Source: Acidobacteria bacterium Ga0077534 (lineage in GTDB: Bacteria > Acidobacteriota > Blastocatellia > Pyrinomonadales > Pyrinomonadaceae). From it: DNA of 64,000 nucleotides. The first letter of the stretch is position 1. Each line of letters opens with the position of its first letter. The stretch is from positions 186,001 through 250,000 of the forward strand of contig LNEI01000010.1 of NCBI GenBank assembly GCA_001464455.1, given 5' to 3'. Shown in pieces: positions 8,232 through 17,186 of the stretch. The notes below the pieces were generated by a model that saw only the letters and a program-made list of their open reading frames with translations, did not search any database and was not told where the DNA came from. The translations under genes and the position numbers were made by a program.

Positions 8232-9539
8232 ATGGAAAACGCCAAAAAAAGCGAGATCGGGCTCTACGGCCTGACGATGATAGCTATCGGGTCGAGCATC
8301 GGTTCCGGCATCTTTCGGACCCCGTCGGAGATAGCCAGTTATCTTCCTAGCGAAGGGCTGATGCTGCTCGTTTGGGCAGTTGGCGGCGTGATCTCGCTCT
8401 GTGGGGCTCTAACGTTTGCGAAGATCGCGGCACAGTTTCCGCATGCCGGCGGCTTTTATGTTTTTTTGAAGGAGGCGTATGGCAAGCTACCGGCGTTTCT
8501 ATTTGGCTGGTCGATGCTGTTGGTTATCAATACTGGGTCGCTTGCCGCCCTTAGCCTTGTTTTCACGTCATATCTTTCCTCGTTCATACCGCTTTCTGAT
8601 GCGGGTCAACTCTCGGTTGCGATAGGTACGATCGTAGTGCTGACCGTAATGAACATTTTCGGCGTAAAGTTTGGGAATCTATTTGCCAGTCTTTTCACAT
8701 CGGCAAAACTTCTCGGCATTCTGATGGTCGTCTTTCTCGGACTATTTTTCGGGACGAATCAGGACGTCAGCTTTACGAACACAGCATATTCGGGCGGAGT
8801 TAATGGACTTCCGATGATCTCGGCGTTTGGACTTGCATTGATCGGAGTCACGTTTTCTTTTGGCGGATATCAACACGCAACTTTTGTCGCGGCCGAGGTG
8901 AAAGACGCCGCGAAGGTCGTGCCGAAGGCCCTCATCATCGGCATCCTGATCGTCTGTCTGGCTTATCTGACGATCAACGTCGCGTACCTTCGATTTCTGC
9001 CGATCGAGCAGATCGCTGCTTCAAAAAGTGTAGCGTCGGACGCGATAAACACGATCTGGGGCTTTGGCGGGAAATTTATTTCGTTCCTTATCATCGTCTC
9101 GGTTGTCGGAACGATCGGAATCTACATTCTTACCGCGCCGCGGATTTACTTCGCGATGGCCGACGATAAATTGTTCTTCAAGAAATTTGCCGAACTGCAC
9201 CCGAAATATGGAACGCCGGTCTGGGCGATCGCTTTTCAATCGCTCTGGACCATCGTGCTGCTAGTTTTTTGGCAGACATTTTCAAATCTGATCACTTTTG
9301 TGGTTTTTGTCGACAGCATTTTCTTTTTTGCGACTGCGGTGACCTTTTTCGTCCTGATCAAGGCGAAGAGAGTGTCTAGCATCGTAATCGCGATGATCTT
9401 TCTTGCGATGACCGGCTTTATCGTGCTGAATACGCTCTATGAAAAGCCAGGCGAAGCCGTCGCCGGGCTTATTTTTCTTGTGATCGGCAGTCTTTTCTTT
9501 CTAGTCTTCCAAAAAATTCAGGCGAGAACTGCATTATGA
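8232..9539 (+). CDS. APC-family amino acid permease
   Basis: This is a 435-residue inner-membrane transporter with about 12 helices. The first helix carries the APC signature GSSIGSGIFRTP, where backbone around Gly-Ser-Gly binds substrate amino and carboxyl groups. Helix 6 has LALIGVTFSFGGYQHA. It most resembles the LAT/SteT exchanger branch. The upstream in-frame extension runs through a palindromic repeat, so the ATG giving MENAKKSE is the start. Its end overlaps the PLP enzyme start by 4 nt, suggesting a linked amino-acid uptake and breakdown unit, perhaps for a sulfur amino acid. Confidence 0.88.
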   Translation: MENAKKSEIGLYGLTMIAIGSSIGSGIFRTPSEIASYLPSEGLMLLVWAVGGVISLCGALTFAKIAAQFPHAGGFYVFLKEAYGKLPAFLFGWSMLLVINTGSLAALSLVFTSYLSSFIPLSDAGQLSVAIGTIVVLTVMNIFGVKFGNLFASLFTSAKLLGILMVVFLGLFFGTNQDVSFTNTAYSGGVNGLPMISAFGLALIGVTFSFGGYQHATFVAAEVKDAAKVVPKALIIGILIVCLAYLTINVAYLRFLPIEQIAASKSVASDAINTIWGFGGKFISFLIIVSVVGTIGIYILTAPRIYFAMADDKLFFKKFAELHPKYGTPVWAIAFQSLWTIVLLVFWQTFSNLITFVVFVDSIFFFATAVTFFVLIKAKRVSSIVIAMIFLAMTGFIVLNTLYEKPGEAVAGLIFLVIGSLFFLVFQKIQARTAL

Positions 9540-10684
9540 ACGAGTCCTTTATCATCAACCAGCTCGGCGAAGATCGAGAGCAGTATTTCAATGCGGTGGC
9601 ACCGCCGATCGTTCAGACGAGCAATTTCGCCTATCCAACAGTTGATGAATTCGCATCGGCAGTGGCAAATGAAAAGGATATGCCGATCTACACTCGCGGC
9701 AATAATCCGACGGTAAACATGCTCGCTCAGAAGATAGCCGCGCTCGAAGGTGCGGAGGATTGCCTTATGGTTGGCAGTGGAGCGGCTGCGATCACCAACG
9801 CGGTAATGTCGCAGGTAAATGCCGGCGAGCACATCGTTTCGGTAAAAGATCCGTACACCTGGGCCAATCATCTGCTAACCGGGATCTTACCGCGATTTGG
9901 TGTGGAGACGACCTTTGTCGATGGAACCGAGGTTGAGAACTTCGAAGCCGCCGTTACGGACAAGACAAGATTGATCTATCTCGAATCACCAAATTCATGG
10001 ACATTCGAACTGCAGGACCTCGCCGCCATTGCTAGCTTTGCAAAGCATAAAGGTATTACGACCGTCATCGACAACAGTTACTGCACCGCGCTTTGTCAGC
10101 GGCCTATCGATCTCGGTATCGACCTCGTTGTTTACTCGGCGACCAAATACTACAACGGTCACAGCGACGTCGTCGCGGGAGCGATCTGTGGTTCTCGTGA
10201 AAAGATAACGCAGATATTCCACAACGAGTTCATGACCTTCGGCAACATCCTCGCACCGCAGAATGCATGGCTAATGCTGCGCAGCCTGAGAACTCTTCCG
10301 CTAAGGCTCAGGCAATCGTCTGAAACCACATCAAAGGTTCTGGATCTATTGCGGAACTCTTCAAAGGTCGAGCGCATCTGGTACCCGTTCGACGAAGAAA
10401 ACCCGCAGATCGATCTCGCCCGCCGCCAAATGAAGATGCCGATGGGGATGTTCACTATTTCTTTAAGAACAAAAGATGTGGGCGCGATAAAACGCTTCTG
10501 CGAATCATTGAGGTACTTTCTGATAGCCGTTTCATGGGGCGGCTACGAGTCGCTCATTATGCCAAAGTGTGCATTTGTTCCAGCGGACGATCCGAGGGTA
10601 AGCATGATCCGCTTTTATATTGGGCTCGAGGATGCCGAGGTCCTGGTCGATGACCTTGCTTCCGCTCTGGACCGTTTGCCGTAG
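9536..10684 (+). CDS. Cys/Met metabolism PLP-dependent enzyme
   Basis: This is a fold-type I PLP enzyme of the trans-sulfuration group (cystathionine gamma-synthase, beta- or gamma-lyase, methionine gamma-lyase), 382 residues. It shows YTRGNNPTVNMLAQKIAALE, the PLP-holding VGSGAAAI, the Asp of VIDNSYCTA, and the Schiff-base Lys in YSATKYYNGHSDV near residue 204. By eye I cannot tell synthase from lyase. Translation is coupled to the permease by an ATGA overlap, which favours a catabolic lyase using an imported amino acid. Confidence 0.88.
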   Translation: MNESFIINQLGEDREQYFNAVAPPIVQTSNFAYPTVDEFASAVANEKDMPIYTRGNNPTVNMLAQKIAALEGAEDCLMVGSGAAAITNAVMSQVNAGEHIVSVKDPYTWANHLLTGILPRFGVETTFVDGTEVENFEAAVTDKTRLIYLESPNSWTFELQDLAAIASFAKHKGITTVIDNSYCTALCQRPIDLGIDLVVYSATKYYNGHSDVVAGAICGSREKITQIFHNEFMTFGNILAPQNAWLMLRSLRTLPLRLRQSSETTSKVLDLLRNSSKVERIWYPFDEENPQIDLARRQMKMPMGMFTISLRTKDVGAIKRFCESLRYFLIAVSWGGYESLIMPKCAFVPADDPRVSMIRFYIGLEDAEVLVDDLASALDRLP

Positions 10685-10712
10685 AGAAACGCATTGACAG
10701 CACTGCGGGCCG

Positions 10713-12980
10713 ATGAATAAACTAAAATTTCGGGTTGACCAGGAGGGTTGTGTGGCAAGATCATTTTCTCGCGAAAGCCGCGTTCTAGTTTTATTGGTTG
10801 CTGTGCTGGTAGTTGCGGGGGCGATGATCGTTGCTCCGGACAGCGAGGCTCGGGAAAGCCAAGTTTCCCGGGAGCCTTTTTCGGGCCTCCTGGCTGCGAA
10901 CTCGAAAACCATCCATACCTTTGGAATTGCTCCGGAAGACAAGATATCCCGTACGGTAATGGCGGAAACGGCGGACGGGAAATCAGCTTCCGTTGTCATA
11001 ATGCTTGCTGATCAGGCGGACGTAAGCGCGGCCTATTCGATCTCGAACGAAGACGAGCGCGGTTGGTTTGTTTACAGGACACTCACAAGCATTGCTGAAA
11101 GAACGCAGGCAAGCCTTAAGAATCTGCTTGATAACGAGGGGCGAAAGTATCAGTCTTTCTGGGCGGCGAATATGGTTGTTACGACTGCCGACCGCCGACT
11201 TCTGTCGATAATTGCAGCCCGCCCCGACGTAGCCCGCATCGACTCAAACCGGCCCACGAAATGGATCGAAGACGAAAGGGTCGCGAAGTACGCGACCACC
11301 ACCGCCCGGCCTGATGCTCCCAACGTTGTTGAATGGGGCGTTACAAACGTAAATGCTCCACAGGTATGGGCGATGGGATTCACAGGGCAGGGAATCGTCG
11401 TCGGCGGGCTCGACACCGGCATTCGATGGACACATAACGTTCTCAAGTCGAAGTATCGCGGCTGGAACGGAACGACGGCGGACCATAATTACAATTGGTT
11501 TGACTCGGTCGATGCCGGCGGCGGAGTTTGCGGTCCGAATACGACCGCTCCGTGCGATGATAATGGCCACGGAACTCACACAGTCGGGACGATCGTTGGC
11601 GATGATGGCACCGGAAATCAGGTCGGAGTAGCTCCGGGTGCAAAGTGGATCGGCTGCCGCAATATGAACGTCGGCGACGGAACGCCAGCTACTTATGCGG
11701 AGTGTTTCCAGTTCATGATCGCGCCGACCGATCTCGCGGGCAACAACCCTAACCCGGCGCTTCGCCCGCATATTTTGAACAATTCCTGGAGCTGCCCGCC
11801 CAGCGAAGGCTGCACCACGCGAGCGGAACTCGAAACAATAGTCAACAACACGCAGGCGGCGGGGATCTTTGTCGCATTTTCGGCTGGAAATAGCGGTCCA
11901 AATTGCTCGACGGTCAGCACTCCCGGAGCGATCTATGATGCGGCGTTCTCGGTCGGGGCGTTCAACATCGACAATACGATGGCGAGTTTTAGCAGCCGCG
12001 GGCCGAGTACCTTTTACACGCCCAATCTGCTGAAGCCAAATATTTCGGCACCGGGCGTAAACGTCAGGTCCGCCACTCGTTCGAGCGATACGGCCTTTTC
12101 GAGCCTGAGCGGTACTTCGATGGCCGCCCCTCATGTCGCTGGCGTGGTTGCTTTGTTGTGGTCCGCTAGTCCTGGCCTTGTTCGTAATATCGCAGCGACG
12201 AGGACATTGCTGCAAAATACCGCGAATCCGTTGGTCACGGTAAACGCTCAAACCTGTGGAGGCATCCCTTCGACGCAGATACCGAACAACTCTTTCGGTT
12301 ACGGGCGAATCGATGCCCTCGCCGCCGTGAACGCCGCTAATGGTGCGACTCCAACACCAACGCCAACACCAACGCCAACACCAACACCAACGCCAACACC
12401 AACGCCTACACCAACACCAACGCCAACACCAACGCCGACACCAACGCCGACACCAACGCCGACACCAACGCCGACTCCAACACCGACGCCAACGCCAACG
12501 CCGACGCCAACGCCGACGCCAACGCCGACTCCAACACCGACGCCAACGCCGACGCCGACGCCAACACCGACGCCAACGCCGACTCCGACTCCGACGCCAA
12601 CGCCGACGCCGACGCCAACCCCAACCCCAACCCCCACTCCGCCTATCGTGGGAGACTCAGTTGAAGGCGACATTATTGATGGAAACGGCGGTCCGTCAGG
12701 TGACGGCCTTGTTTTGGCCAACGACGTGACGGCGATCAGGCAGTTTATTCTTGGAACTGCATCGCCGGTGACGACGCCGAACCAATTCCAGCGCGCCGAT
12801 GTGAACTCGCCTTGCGGTAATGGAATCATCGATGCCGGCGATGTCACGGTTATCAGGCAGATGATTCTTGGAACAATGCCGAACAATGTCTTATCGTGCG
12901 GACCGTCGGCTCCAACGACCGGTTTCACAGCAACATCCTCATGGTTAGAGGACCTATTTGGGATCGATAGCTTGAATTAA
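10713..12980 (+). CDS. secreted subtilisin-like protease with Thr-Pro linker and dockerin-like tail
   Basis: This is a secreted S8 serine protease of 755 residues. Order of parts: signal peptide or anchor ([15 protein letters not shown]); an I9-like propeptide up to about residue 180; the catalytic domain; a Thr-Pro linker; and a C-terminal repeat pair. The catalytic triad is intact: Asp in [13 protein letters not shown] (about 233), His in [10 protein letters not shown] (about 286) and Ser in [13 protein letters not shown] (about 469). Residues 545-643 are almost pure Thr-Pro. The tail has two Asp-rich loops each ending in VTxIRQxILG, the form of type I dockerin repeats. No cohesin is seen here, so the tail may serve in binding to other surface proteins or as a calcium-stabilised cap. 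Confidence 0.93.
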   Translation: MNKLKFRVDQEGCVARSFSRESRVLVLLVAVLVVAGAMIVAPDSEARESQVSREPFSGLLAANSKTIHTFGIAPEDKISRTVMAETADGKSASVVIMLADQADVSAAYSISNEDERGWFVYRTLTSIAERTQASLKNLLDNEGRKYQSFWAANMVVTTADRRLLSIIAARPDVARIDSNRPTKWIEDERVAKYATTTARPDAPNVVEWGVTNVNAPQVWAMGFTGQGIVVGGLDTGIRWTHNVLKSKYRGWNGTTADHNYNWFDSVDAGGGVCGPNTTAPCDDNGHGTHTVGTIVGDDGTGNQVGVAPGAKWIGCRNMNVGDGTPATYAECFQFMIAPTDLAGNNPNPALRPHILNNSWSCPPSEGCTTRAELETIVNNTQAAGIFVAFSAGNSGPNCSTVSTPGAIYDAAFSVGAFNIDNTMASFSSRGPSTFYTPNLLKPNISAPGVNVRSATRSSDTAFSSLSGTSMAAPHVAGVVALLWSASPGLVRNIAATRTLLQNTANPLVTVNAQTCGGIPSTQIPNNSFGYGRIDALAAVNAANGATPTPTPTPTPTPTPTPTPTPTPTPTPTPTPTPTPTPTPTPTPTPTPTPTPTPTPTPTPTPTPTPTPTPTPTPTPTPTPTPTPTPTPTPTPTPTPTPTPPIVGDSVEGDIIDGNGGPSGDGLVLANDVTAIRQFILGTASPVTTPNQFQRADVNSPCGNGIIDAGDVTVIRQMILGTMPNNVLSCGPSAPTTGFTATSSWLEDLFGIDSLN
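12346..12643 (+). repeat. 6-bp microsatellite encoding (Thr-Pro)n
   Basis: About 49 tandem copies of ACNCCN lie inside the subtilase gene. The third positions vary (a, g, t, c), so the repeat is under coding constraint rather than freshly amplified. It encodes the extended linker between catalytic domain and dockerin-like tail. Length polymorphism is likely. Confidence 0.95.
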
Positions 12981-13110
12981 GTCCTGATTGTCGCGCTTGA
13001 ATGCTGGCGAGGGTCGGGGGCGTTGCATTATCCAGACACGGAGGGTTCGAGTGAGCCTTCTGCTTGCGTTCCTTTATGCCCCGCCGTGTTTACGCTAGAA
13101 TGCTCTATTC

Positions 13111-13887
13111 ATGGAGCAAACGGTCGAACAGTTCAGTTTTGATTTTCATAACGAAAAGGCCCAGATCTTGGGTGGTTCAAGCGAAGATCTGAAGATCAAG
13201 CTAGGCGACTTTGCCGGGCCGCTCGATCTGCTTTTGTTTCTGATCAAGCAGGAACAGGCGAATATTTTCGACATCCCCATCGCCCGTATTACGCAGAAGT
13301 ACCTCGAATACATCCGGTTGATGAAAAAGCTGGACATTGCCGTCGCGGCCGATTTTCTCGTGATGGCGGCGACGCTGATCGAGATCAAATCGAAAATGCT
13401 GCTTCCGCGCGACCCGAAAGCCGAAGGCGGGGACGAGGAATTTGAGGACCCGCGAAAAGAGCTTGTCGATCGCTTGCTCGAATACGAGAAATTCAAATCT
13501 GCTGCGGGCATGCTCTATGAACGTTCGACCATCGAGCAGGCGATCTTCACCCGCGGCCCGATCGAATCTGACGACAACAACGCCGAGGTCAACGCCACCG
13601 TTTTTGACATTCTTACCGTTTTCCAGAAGATCGTCGCCCGCCATGTGGACGAGATCAAAATGGAGATCGAGCGCGAAGAGATATCGCTCGCCGACATGAT
13701 CAAAAACCTTACCCGACGGCTGAACGAGCAAAAGGAACTGAGCCTGCTCACCGTTTTTGAGGAAATGCTTTCAAAACGCGAACTCGTAACGGCGTTCATC
13801 GCCGTTCTGGAAATCGTTCGAACCGAAGGCGTTAAACTGATACAGCGGAAAACATTTGGGGATATCGTATTGAGAATAGTCGATTAG
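13111..13887 (+). CDS. scpA: segregation and condensation protein A
   Basis: This is the kleisin subunit that bridges the SMC heads in the bacterial condensin with ScpB. It has 258 residues, usual for the family. The N-terminal signature LGDFAGPLDLLLFLIKQEQA is followed by IPIARITQKYLEYI, and the Lys-rich IEIKSKMLLPR is present. The C-terminal winged helix ends the protein (TAFIAVLEIVRTEGVKLIQ). scpB lies downstream as usual but is separated from it by a toxin-antitoxin pair. Confidence 0.95.
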   Translation: MEQTVEQFSFDFHNEKAQILGGSSEDLKIKLGDFAGPLDLLLFLIKQEQANIFDIPIARITQKYLEYIRLMKKLDIAVAADFLVMAATLIEIKSKMLLPRDPKAEGGDEEFEDPRKELVDRLLEYEKFKSAAGMLYERSTIEQAIFTRGPIESDDNNAEVNATVFDILTVFQKIVARHVDEIKMEIEREEISLADMIKNLTRRLNEQKELSLLTVFEEMLSKRELVTAFIAVLEIVRTEGVKLIQRKTFGDIVLRIVD

Positions 13888-13952
13888 CGGGCGTTTCTTG
13901 ACCGACTTTTGAGTCATTCAAAATCCGGCTCATCGTATGGTAATCTTTAATT

Positions 13953-14186
13953 ATGGAAATCACCTTTGAACAGATCGCCGAACAAGCAAAGACGTTATCG
14001 GCCCCGGATCGTGCCCGGCTTGCCGATTATCTTGTGATCAGCCTGGACGAAGAAAAACCATCTGAAATCGATATTCTTTGGGCCAACGAGGTGCTACGGC
14101 GTAGGGATGAGGTGCGGGATGGTAAGGCACGAACTATTCCCGGACCCGAGGCTCTGCGGCGTGTTCGTGAGTCAATATCCAAATGA
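13953..14186 (+). CDS. addiction-module antitoxin (Unstab_antitox type)
   Basis: This 77-residue protein matches the putative addiction module component family. It has an N-terminal helix, QAKTLSAPDRARLADYLVIS, then a central SLDE and W-NEVLRRRDEVRDGKA. The protein neutralises the ParE/RelE-like toxin encoded next, and the two genes overlap by 4 nt (ATGA). It begins 65 nt after scpA. Confidence 0.85.
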   Translation: MEITFEQIAEQAKTLSAPDRARLADYLVISLDEEKPSEIDILWANEVLRRRDEVRDGKARTIPGPEALRRVRESISK

Positions 14187-14476
14187 GATTTGAGTTTCAC
14201 GAGGAAGCTTTTGAGGAATACAATCATGCTGCGAGTTATTATGCCGGACTTGGCGAAGGCATCTGGCTTCGATTTGTCGATGCGGTCGAGCAGACGATCG
14301 ATCTTATTTTGCAGCACCCGATGGCCGGTCGAGTAATCTTGGGCGATGTCCGCCGCTGTTTAACGTCAGCTTTTCCGTACGGTATCTTTTACACGATCGA
14401 ACCGGACCATATTTTAATTGCCGCTGTAGCTCATCATAGTCGCGAACCTTTCTATTGGAGAGGTCGAATCGGCTGA
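14183..14476 (+). CDS. RelE/ParE-family toxin
   Basis: This is a 97-residue toxin of the RelE/ParE superfamily. The pattern F-HEEAFEEYNHAASYYAGLG, then FVDAVEQTIDLILQHPMAGR and the strand pair RRCLTSAFPYGIFYTIEPDH then IAAVAHHSREPFYWR, is typical. The C-terminal HHSREPFYWRGR pattern is more like ParE than mRNA-cutting RelE, so gyrase poisoning is a fair guess. It ends 7 nt before scpB. Confidence 0.85.
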   Translation: MRFEFHEEAFEEYNHAASYYAGLGEGIWLRFVDAVEQTIDLILQHPMAGRVILGDVRRCLTSAFPYGIFYTIEPDHILIAAVAHHSREPFYWRGRIG

Positions 14477-14483
14477 TCTTCGT

Positions 14484-15041
14484 ATGGAAGAAGAAAAGCA
14501 TGAAAAACCTCACCGATCCCCGGTCGAGCTTATGGCTCTCGTCGAGGCTTTGATCTTCGTCGCGGATGAACCGGTGACTTCAAAATTGCTGGCCGAGGTT
14601 TTGGGGGAAGAAAAAGAAAGCATTGACGCGGCGGCTGAGGAGCTTGGACGCGAATACGAAGAGCGCGGCAGCGGCCTGCAAGTCCGAGCAATCGCCGGTG
14701 GTTGGCAACTGGCGACGCGAACCGAATTTCACGAGGAAGTTCGCCAGTTCCTGAGAACGCGTCCGTCGGCTAAACTTTCGCTCGCCTCGCTCGAGACACT
14801 CGCGGTCATCGCCTACAAACAGCCCGTAACCGTTCCCGAAATTCTCGAGATCCGCGGCGTCCAATCAGCATCAGCAATAAAAACGCTGCTCGACAAACGC
14901 CTCATCGTCGCCAAAGGCCGGAAGGAAGCCGTCGGCCGGCCGATGATGTACGGCACATCGAAGGAGTTTTTGGTTCAGTTTGGATTAAAGGATCTCTCAG
15001 AGCTTCCAAGCATCGAAGATTTCGAAGACTTGGTTACCTAA
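14484..15041 (+). CDS. scpB: segregation and condensation protein B
   Basis: This is the dimeric winged-helix partner of ScpA in the SMC complex, 185 residues. Signature features are LMALVEALIFVADEPVTSK, then a first winged helix, and the well-conserved TLAVIAYKQPVTVPEILEIR with GVQSASAIKTLLDKRLIV. The C-terminus GRPMMYGTSKEFLVQFGL is also diagnostic. The start codon is 7 nt after the toxin stop, so its translation may depend on the toxin gene transcript. Confidence 0.95.
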   Translation: MEEEKHEKPHRSPVELMALVEALIFVADEPVTSKLLAEVLGEEKESIDAAAEELGREYEERGSGLQVRAIAGGWQLATRTEFHEEVRQFLRTRPSAKLSLASLETLAVIAYKQPVTVPEILEIRGVQSASAIKTLLDKRLIVAKGRKEAVGRPMMYGTSKEFLVQFGLKDLSELPSIEDFEDLVT

Positions 15042-15049
15042 CGTTTCTT

Positions 15050-15146
15050 GTTCCGTGTCGTAACCGTGTGTTCCGTGGTCGACCCTTCCTGATGAAGAAA
15101 ACCAGAGAATTCTAACCACGAAACCCACGGAATAACACGGCAAAAA
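15050..15146. repeat. palindromic repeat (AACCACG/ACACGG family)
   Basis: CCGTGTCGTAACCGTGTG and TTCCGTGGT on the left mirror AACCACGAAACCCACGGAAT and AACACGG on the right. It fills the gap between scpB and the TyrA-like gene and is related to 8130-8213. Confidence 0.6.
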
Positions 15147-15151
15147 AAGAA

Positions 15152-15754
15152 ATGAAGATACAAATCATCGGCGAAGGCTCTTTCGGCAGCTTTCTTCACG
15201 AACTGCTCGGCCCTATCTTTGAGATCGACAAAGCGGCGGACAGCGTTATTCTGGCTGTTCCTATTTCCGCGTACGACAGCCTGGCATCGGGTCATCGCGA
15301 CCGGCATTTGATAAATGTTTGTAGTGTGCAAAAGCCTAGCACCGAAGCGGTTTTGCGTTACACGCCGAACGTAACGTCGATCCATCCGCTTTTCGGAGCC
15401 AGAACGCCAGCCGAGAAACGAAACTCGATCCTGACCCGGGAAGTAGACGCGGGCACTCCGTTTGCTGAAGCCGAACGGGAATTTCTGGCTAGGTTTTCTA
15501 CTGTTTCAAGCATCAAACGTACAGACCCTAGCGGAGCGCCGTTCACGCCAGATTCGCACGATCAGCTGATGGCAAAAACACATGTTGCCGCAGTCGTTGC
15601 CGCTCGACAAATGAAAGTTTTCGTCGATCGAGCCAGTGACGTTCCTGATGAGTATATTCCAAACAGCTTCCGCCTGATGCGCGATTTTGTAAACACGCTG
15701 GAAGACATGCCCCAGGGCACGATGGAGAGCATTCTCGCAAACCCTTATTTTTAG
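15152..15754 (+). CDS. prephenate dehydrogenase-like (TyrA family) protein
   Basis: This is a 200-residue protein. The N-terminal nucleotide-binding motif IIGEGSFGSFL fits GxGxxG, and SVILAVPISAY is followed by NVCSVQKP and SIHPLFGART, where the His-Pro-x-Phe-Gly is the TyrA active-site pattern. Members oxidise prephenate to hydroxyphenylpyruvate with NAD(P). The protein is shorter than usual (about 280), and the first loop after the Rossmann motif is compressed, so its activity is not certain. It lies within the scp-rluB cluster. Confidence 0.75.
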   Translation: MKIQIIGEGSFGSFLHELLGPIFEIDKAADSVILAVPISAYDSLASGHRDRHLINVCSVQKPSTEAVLRYTPNVTSIHPLFGARTPAEKRNSILTREVDAGTPFAEAEREFLARFSTVSSIKRTDPSGAPFTPDSHDQLMAKTHVAAVVAARQMKVFVDRASDVPDEYIPNSFRLMRDFVNTLEDMPQGTMESILANPYF

Positions 15755-15801
15755 GCTCGATTCGCTGAATCACTCCAAATGCTGTACAATCGCACGTTCG
15801 C

Positions 15802-16551
15802 ATGTTGGAGAGATTACAAAAATTAATAGCTCAAGCCGGTATCGCTTCGCGACGGGCTTCTGAAGAATTGATCAAGGCCGGTGAGGTTGCTGTAAATGGC
15901 GAGATCGTGACCGAGCTCGGCACGAAAGCCGACCCCGAAAAAGACCACATCAAAGTTCGCGGGAAGCTCATTAACGCTAAGCTCCAAAACCGCGAGAACG
16001 TCTACATTCTCGTCAATAAACCCAAGGGCTATCTCTCAAGCGCGGCCGACCCCGAAGGCCGCAAGCTGGTCGTCGATCTCGTGAAAGGCCACGGCCGCCT
16101 GCATCCTGTTGGCCGTCTCGATTACAACACCGACGGCCTGATCATCCTGACCAATGACGGCGAATTCACGAATCATGTCGCGAACTCGAAAACGATACCA
16201 AAGGTTTACGAGGTAAAGGTAAAAGGCTTACCCACACCCGTCGCGATCAACAAATTGCGCCGCGGCGTGGTACTCGAGGACGGATTTAAAACCGCTCCGG
16301 CAGAGATCAAAGATCTGAAACCGACCGAAAAAAATGGCTGGTACGAGGTGATCCTTTACGAAGGCCACAACCAACAGATCCGCAAAATGTTCGATTCCGT
16401 CGGCCACTCCGTCGTCAAACTAAAACGCGTCGCCATCGGATCCGTCCGCGATCCATACCTAAAACCAGGCATGAGCCGATCGTTGACCAAGGAAGAATAC
16501 GATATCCTGATGGGCAAGACCGCCCCGAAAAAGCCAGCGTTTCGTAGGTAA
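15802..16551 (+). CDS. rluB: 23S rRNA pseudouridine synthase RluB-type
   Basis: This is an RsuA/RluB-type pseudouridine synthase of 249 residues that modifies large-subunit rRNA. An S4 RNA-binding domain fills the first 60 residues (LERLQKLIAQAGIASRRASE). The catalytic Asp is in VGRLDYNTDGLIILTNDG. The C-terminal GHNQQIRKMFDSVGHSVVKL is typical. The scpA-scpB-rluB order is common in many bacteria, which supports the call. Confidence 0.93.
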   Translation: MLERLQKLIAQAGIASRRASEELIKAGEVAVNGEIVTELGTKADPEKDHIKVRGKLINAKLQNRENVYILVNKPKGYLSSAADPEGRKLVVDLVKGHGRLHPVGRLDYNTDGLIILTNDGEFTNHVANSKTIPKVYEVKVKGLPTPVAINKLRRGVVLEDGFKTAPAEIKDLKPTEKNGWYEVILYEGHNQQIRKMFDSVGHSVVKLKRVAIGSVRDPYLKPGMSRSLTKEEYDILMGKTAPKKPAFRR

Positions 16552-16562
16552 TTCCCGATAGC

Positions 16563-16633
16563 CGGACCGCAGGCATCCTGCCTGCGTGTAATGCCCTAGA
16601 CGATACTGGCGGGCAAGATGCCCGCGCTCCAGT
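16563..16633. repeat. palindromic repeat (GGACCGCAGGC family)
   Basis: GGACCGCAGGCATCCTGCCT then GCGTG on the left and ACTGGCGGGCAAGATGCCCG then CGCTCCAGT on the right form two hairpins. It fills the gap between the convergent rluB and CoA-binding genes and ends at the latter's stop codon. Confidence 0.65.
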
Positions 16634-17073
16634 TACCGCATCAACGCCCGATGCTCCACCATCAGACACAGATCCTGCACAACCTTGATCCCGGCCTCGG
16701 CGAACCGTTCTGCGACCTCATCGTTGCGTATCCCTAGCTGAAACCACACCGATTTTGGCTTCTTGGCAAGTATCTCCAGCGTGTGTTTCGAAATATCCTC
16801 CGCCCGCCGGAAGACGTTCAGCATGTCGATCTCGACCGGCACCTGGGTCAGGTCGCGATAAACGGGTTTGCCGAGTATCTCGGTCACATCCGGATAATAG
16901 ACTGGGACCGGAATGATGTCGTAGCCGGCATCTGACATGTATCTTGCAACGTAATGCGCGGGCTGCCCGGCATGTGTCTCAGGCTTGATGCCGAGGACGG
17001 CGATCGTCTTGGTTTCGCGGAGCAATTCTCTGATCTGATCGTCCGTTGTCAGGATGTTTTCTTTCCAGTTCAT
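16633..17073 (-). CDS. CoA-binding protein (YccU-like)
   Basis: This is a small Rossmann-fold protein of 146 residues. It shows TKTIAVLGIKPETHAGQPAHYVARY, the nucleotide-binding start of the CoA_binding domain, then PVPVYYPDVTEILGKPVY, NVFRRAEDI and KSVWFQLGIRNDEVAE. The domain is like the alpha subunit N-terminus of succinyl-CoA synthetase. Single-domain forms are widespread and of unknown role. It is convergent with rluB. Confidence 0.87.
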   Translation of the reverse strand: MNWKENILTTDDQIRELLRETKTIAVLGIKPETHAGQPAHYVARYMSDAGYDIIPVPVYYPDVTEILGKPVYRDLTQVPVEIDMLNVFRRAEDISKHTLEILAKKPKSVWFQLGIRNDEVAERFAEAGIKVVQDLCLMVEHRALMR

Positions 17074-17150
17074 AAGCCAATTTTAATGAGAACCTCAGGC
17101 TGCCCGCAAGCAAATAATTTAATGCTCAAAAGTTTGCCCGATATCGTTCT

Positions 17151-17166
17151 ATTATGTCATCATAAT
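17151..17166. promoter_or_regulatory. dyad ATTATG-N4-CATAAT upstream of acyl-CoA dehydrogenase
   Basis: ATTATGTCATCATAAT has perfect 6-bp arms 21 nt upstream of the acyl-CoA dehydrogenase ATG. It could be an operator for a TetR-like fatty-acid regulator, but no regulator gene is close, so this is weak. Confidence 0.3.
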
Positions 17167-17186
17167 CGTTTGTTATACAGACACTT

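Noticed and set aside
11244-12251. 335-codon minus-strand frame opposite the subtilase gene
   Set aside because: It is Arg-rich shadow sequence of a protease gene with an intact catalytic triad on the other strand.
12299-12928. Minus-strand Gly-Val repeat protein
   Set aside because: It is the complement of the Thr-Pro microsatellite and has no Shine-Dalgarno or domain.
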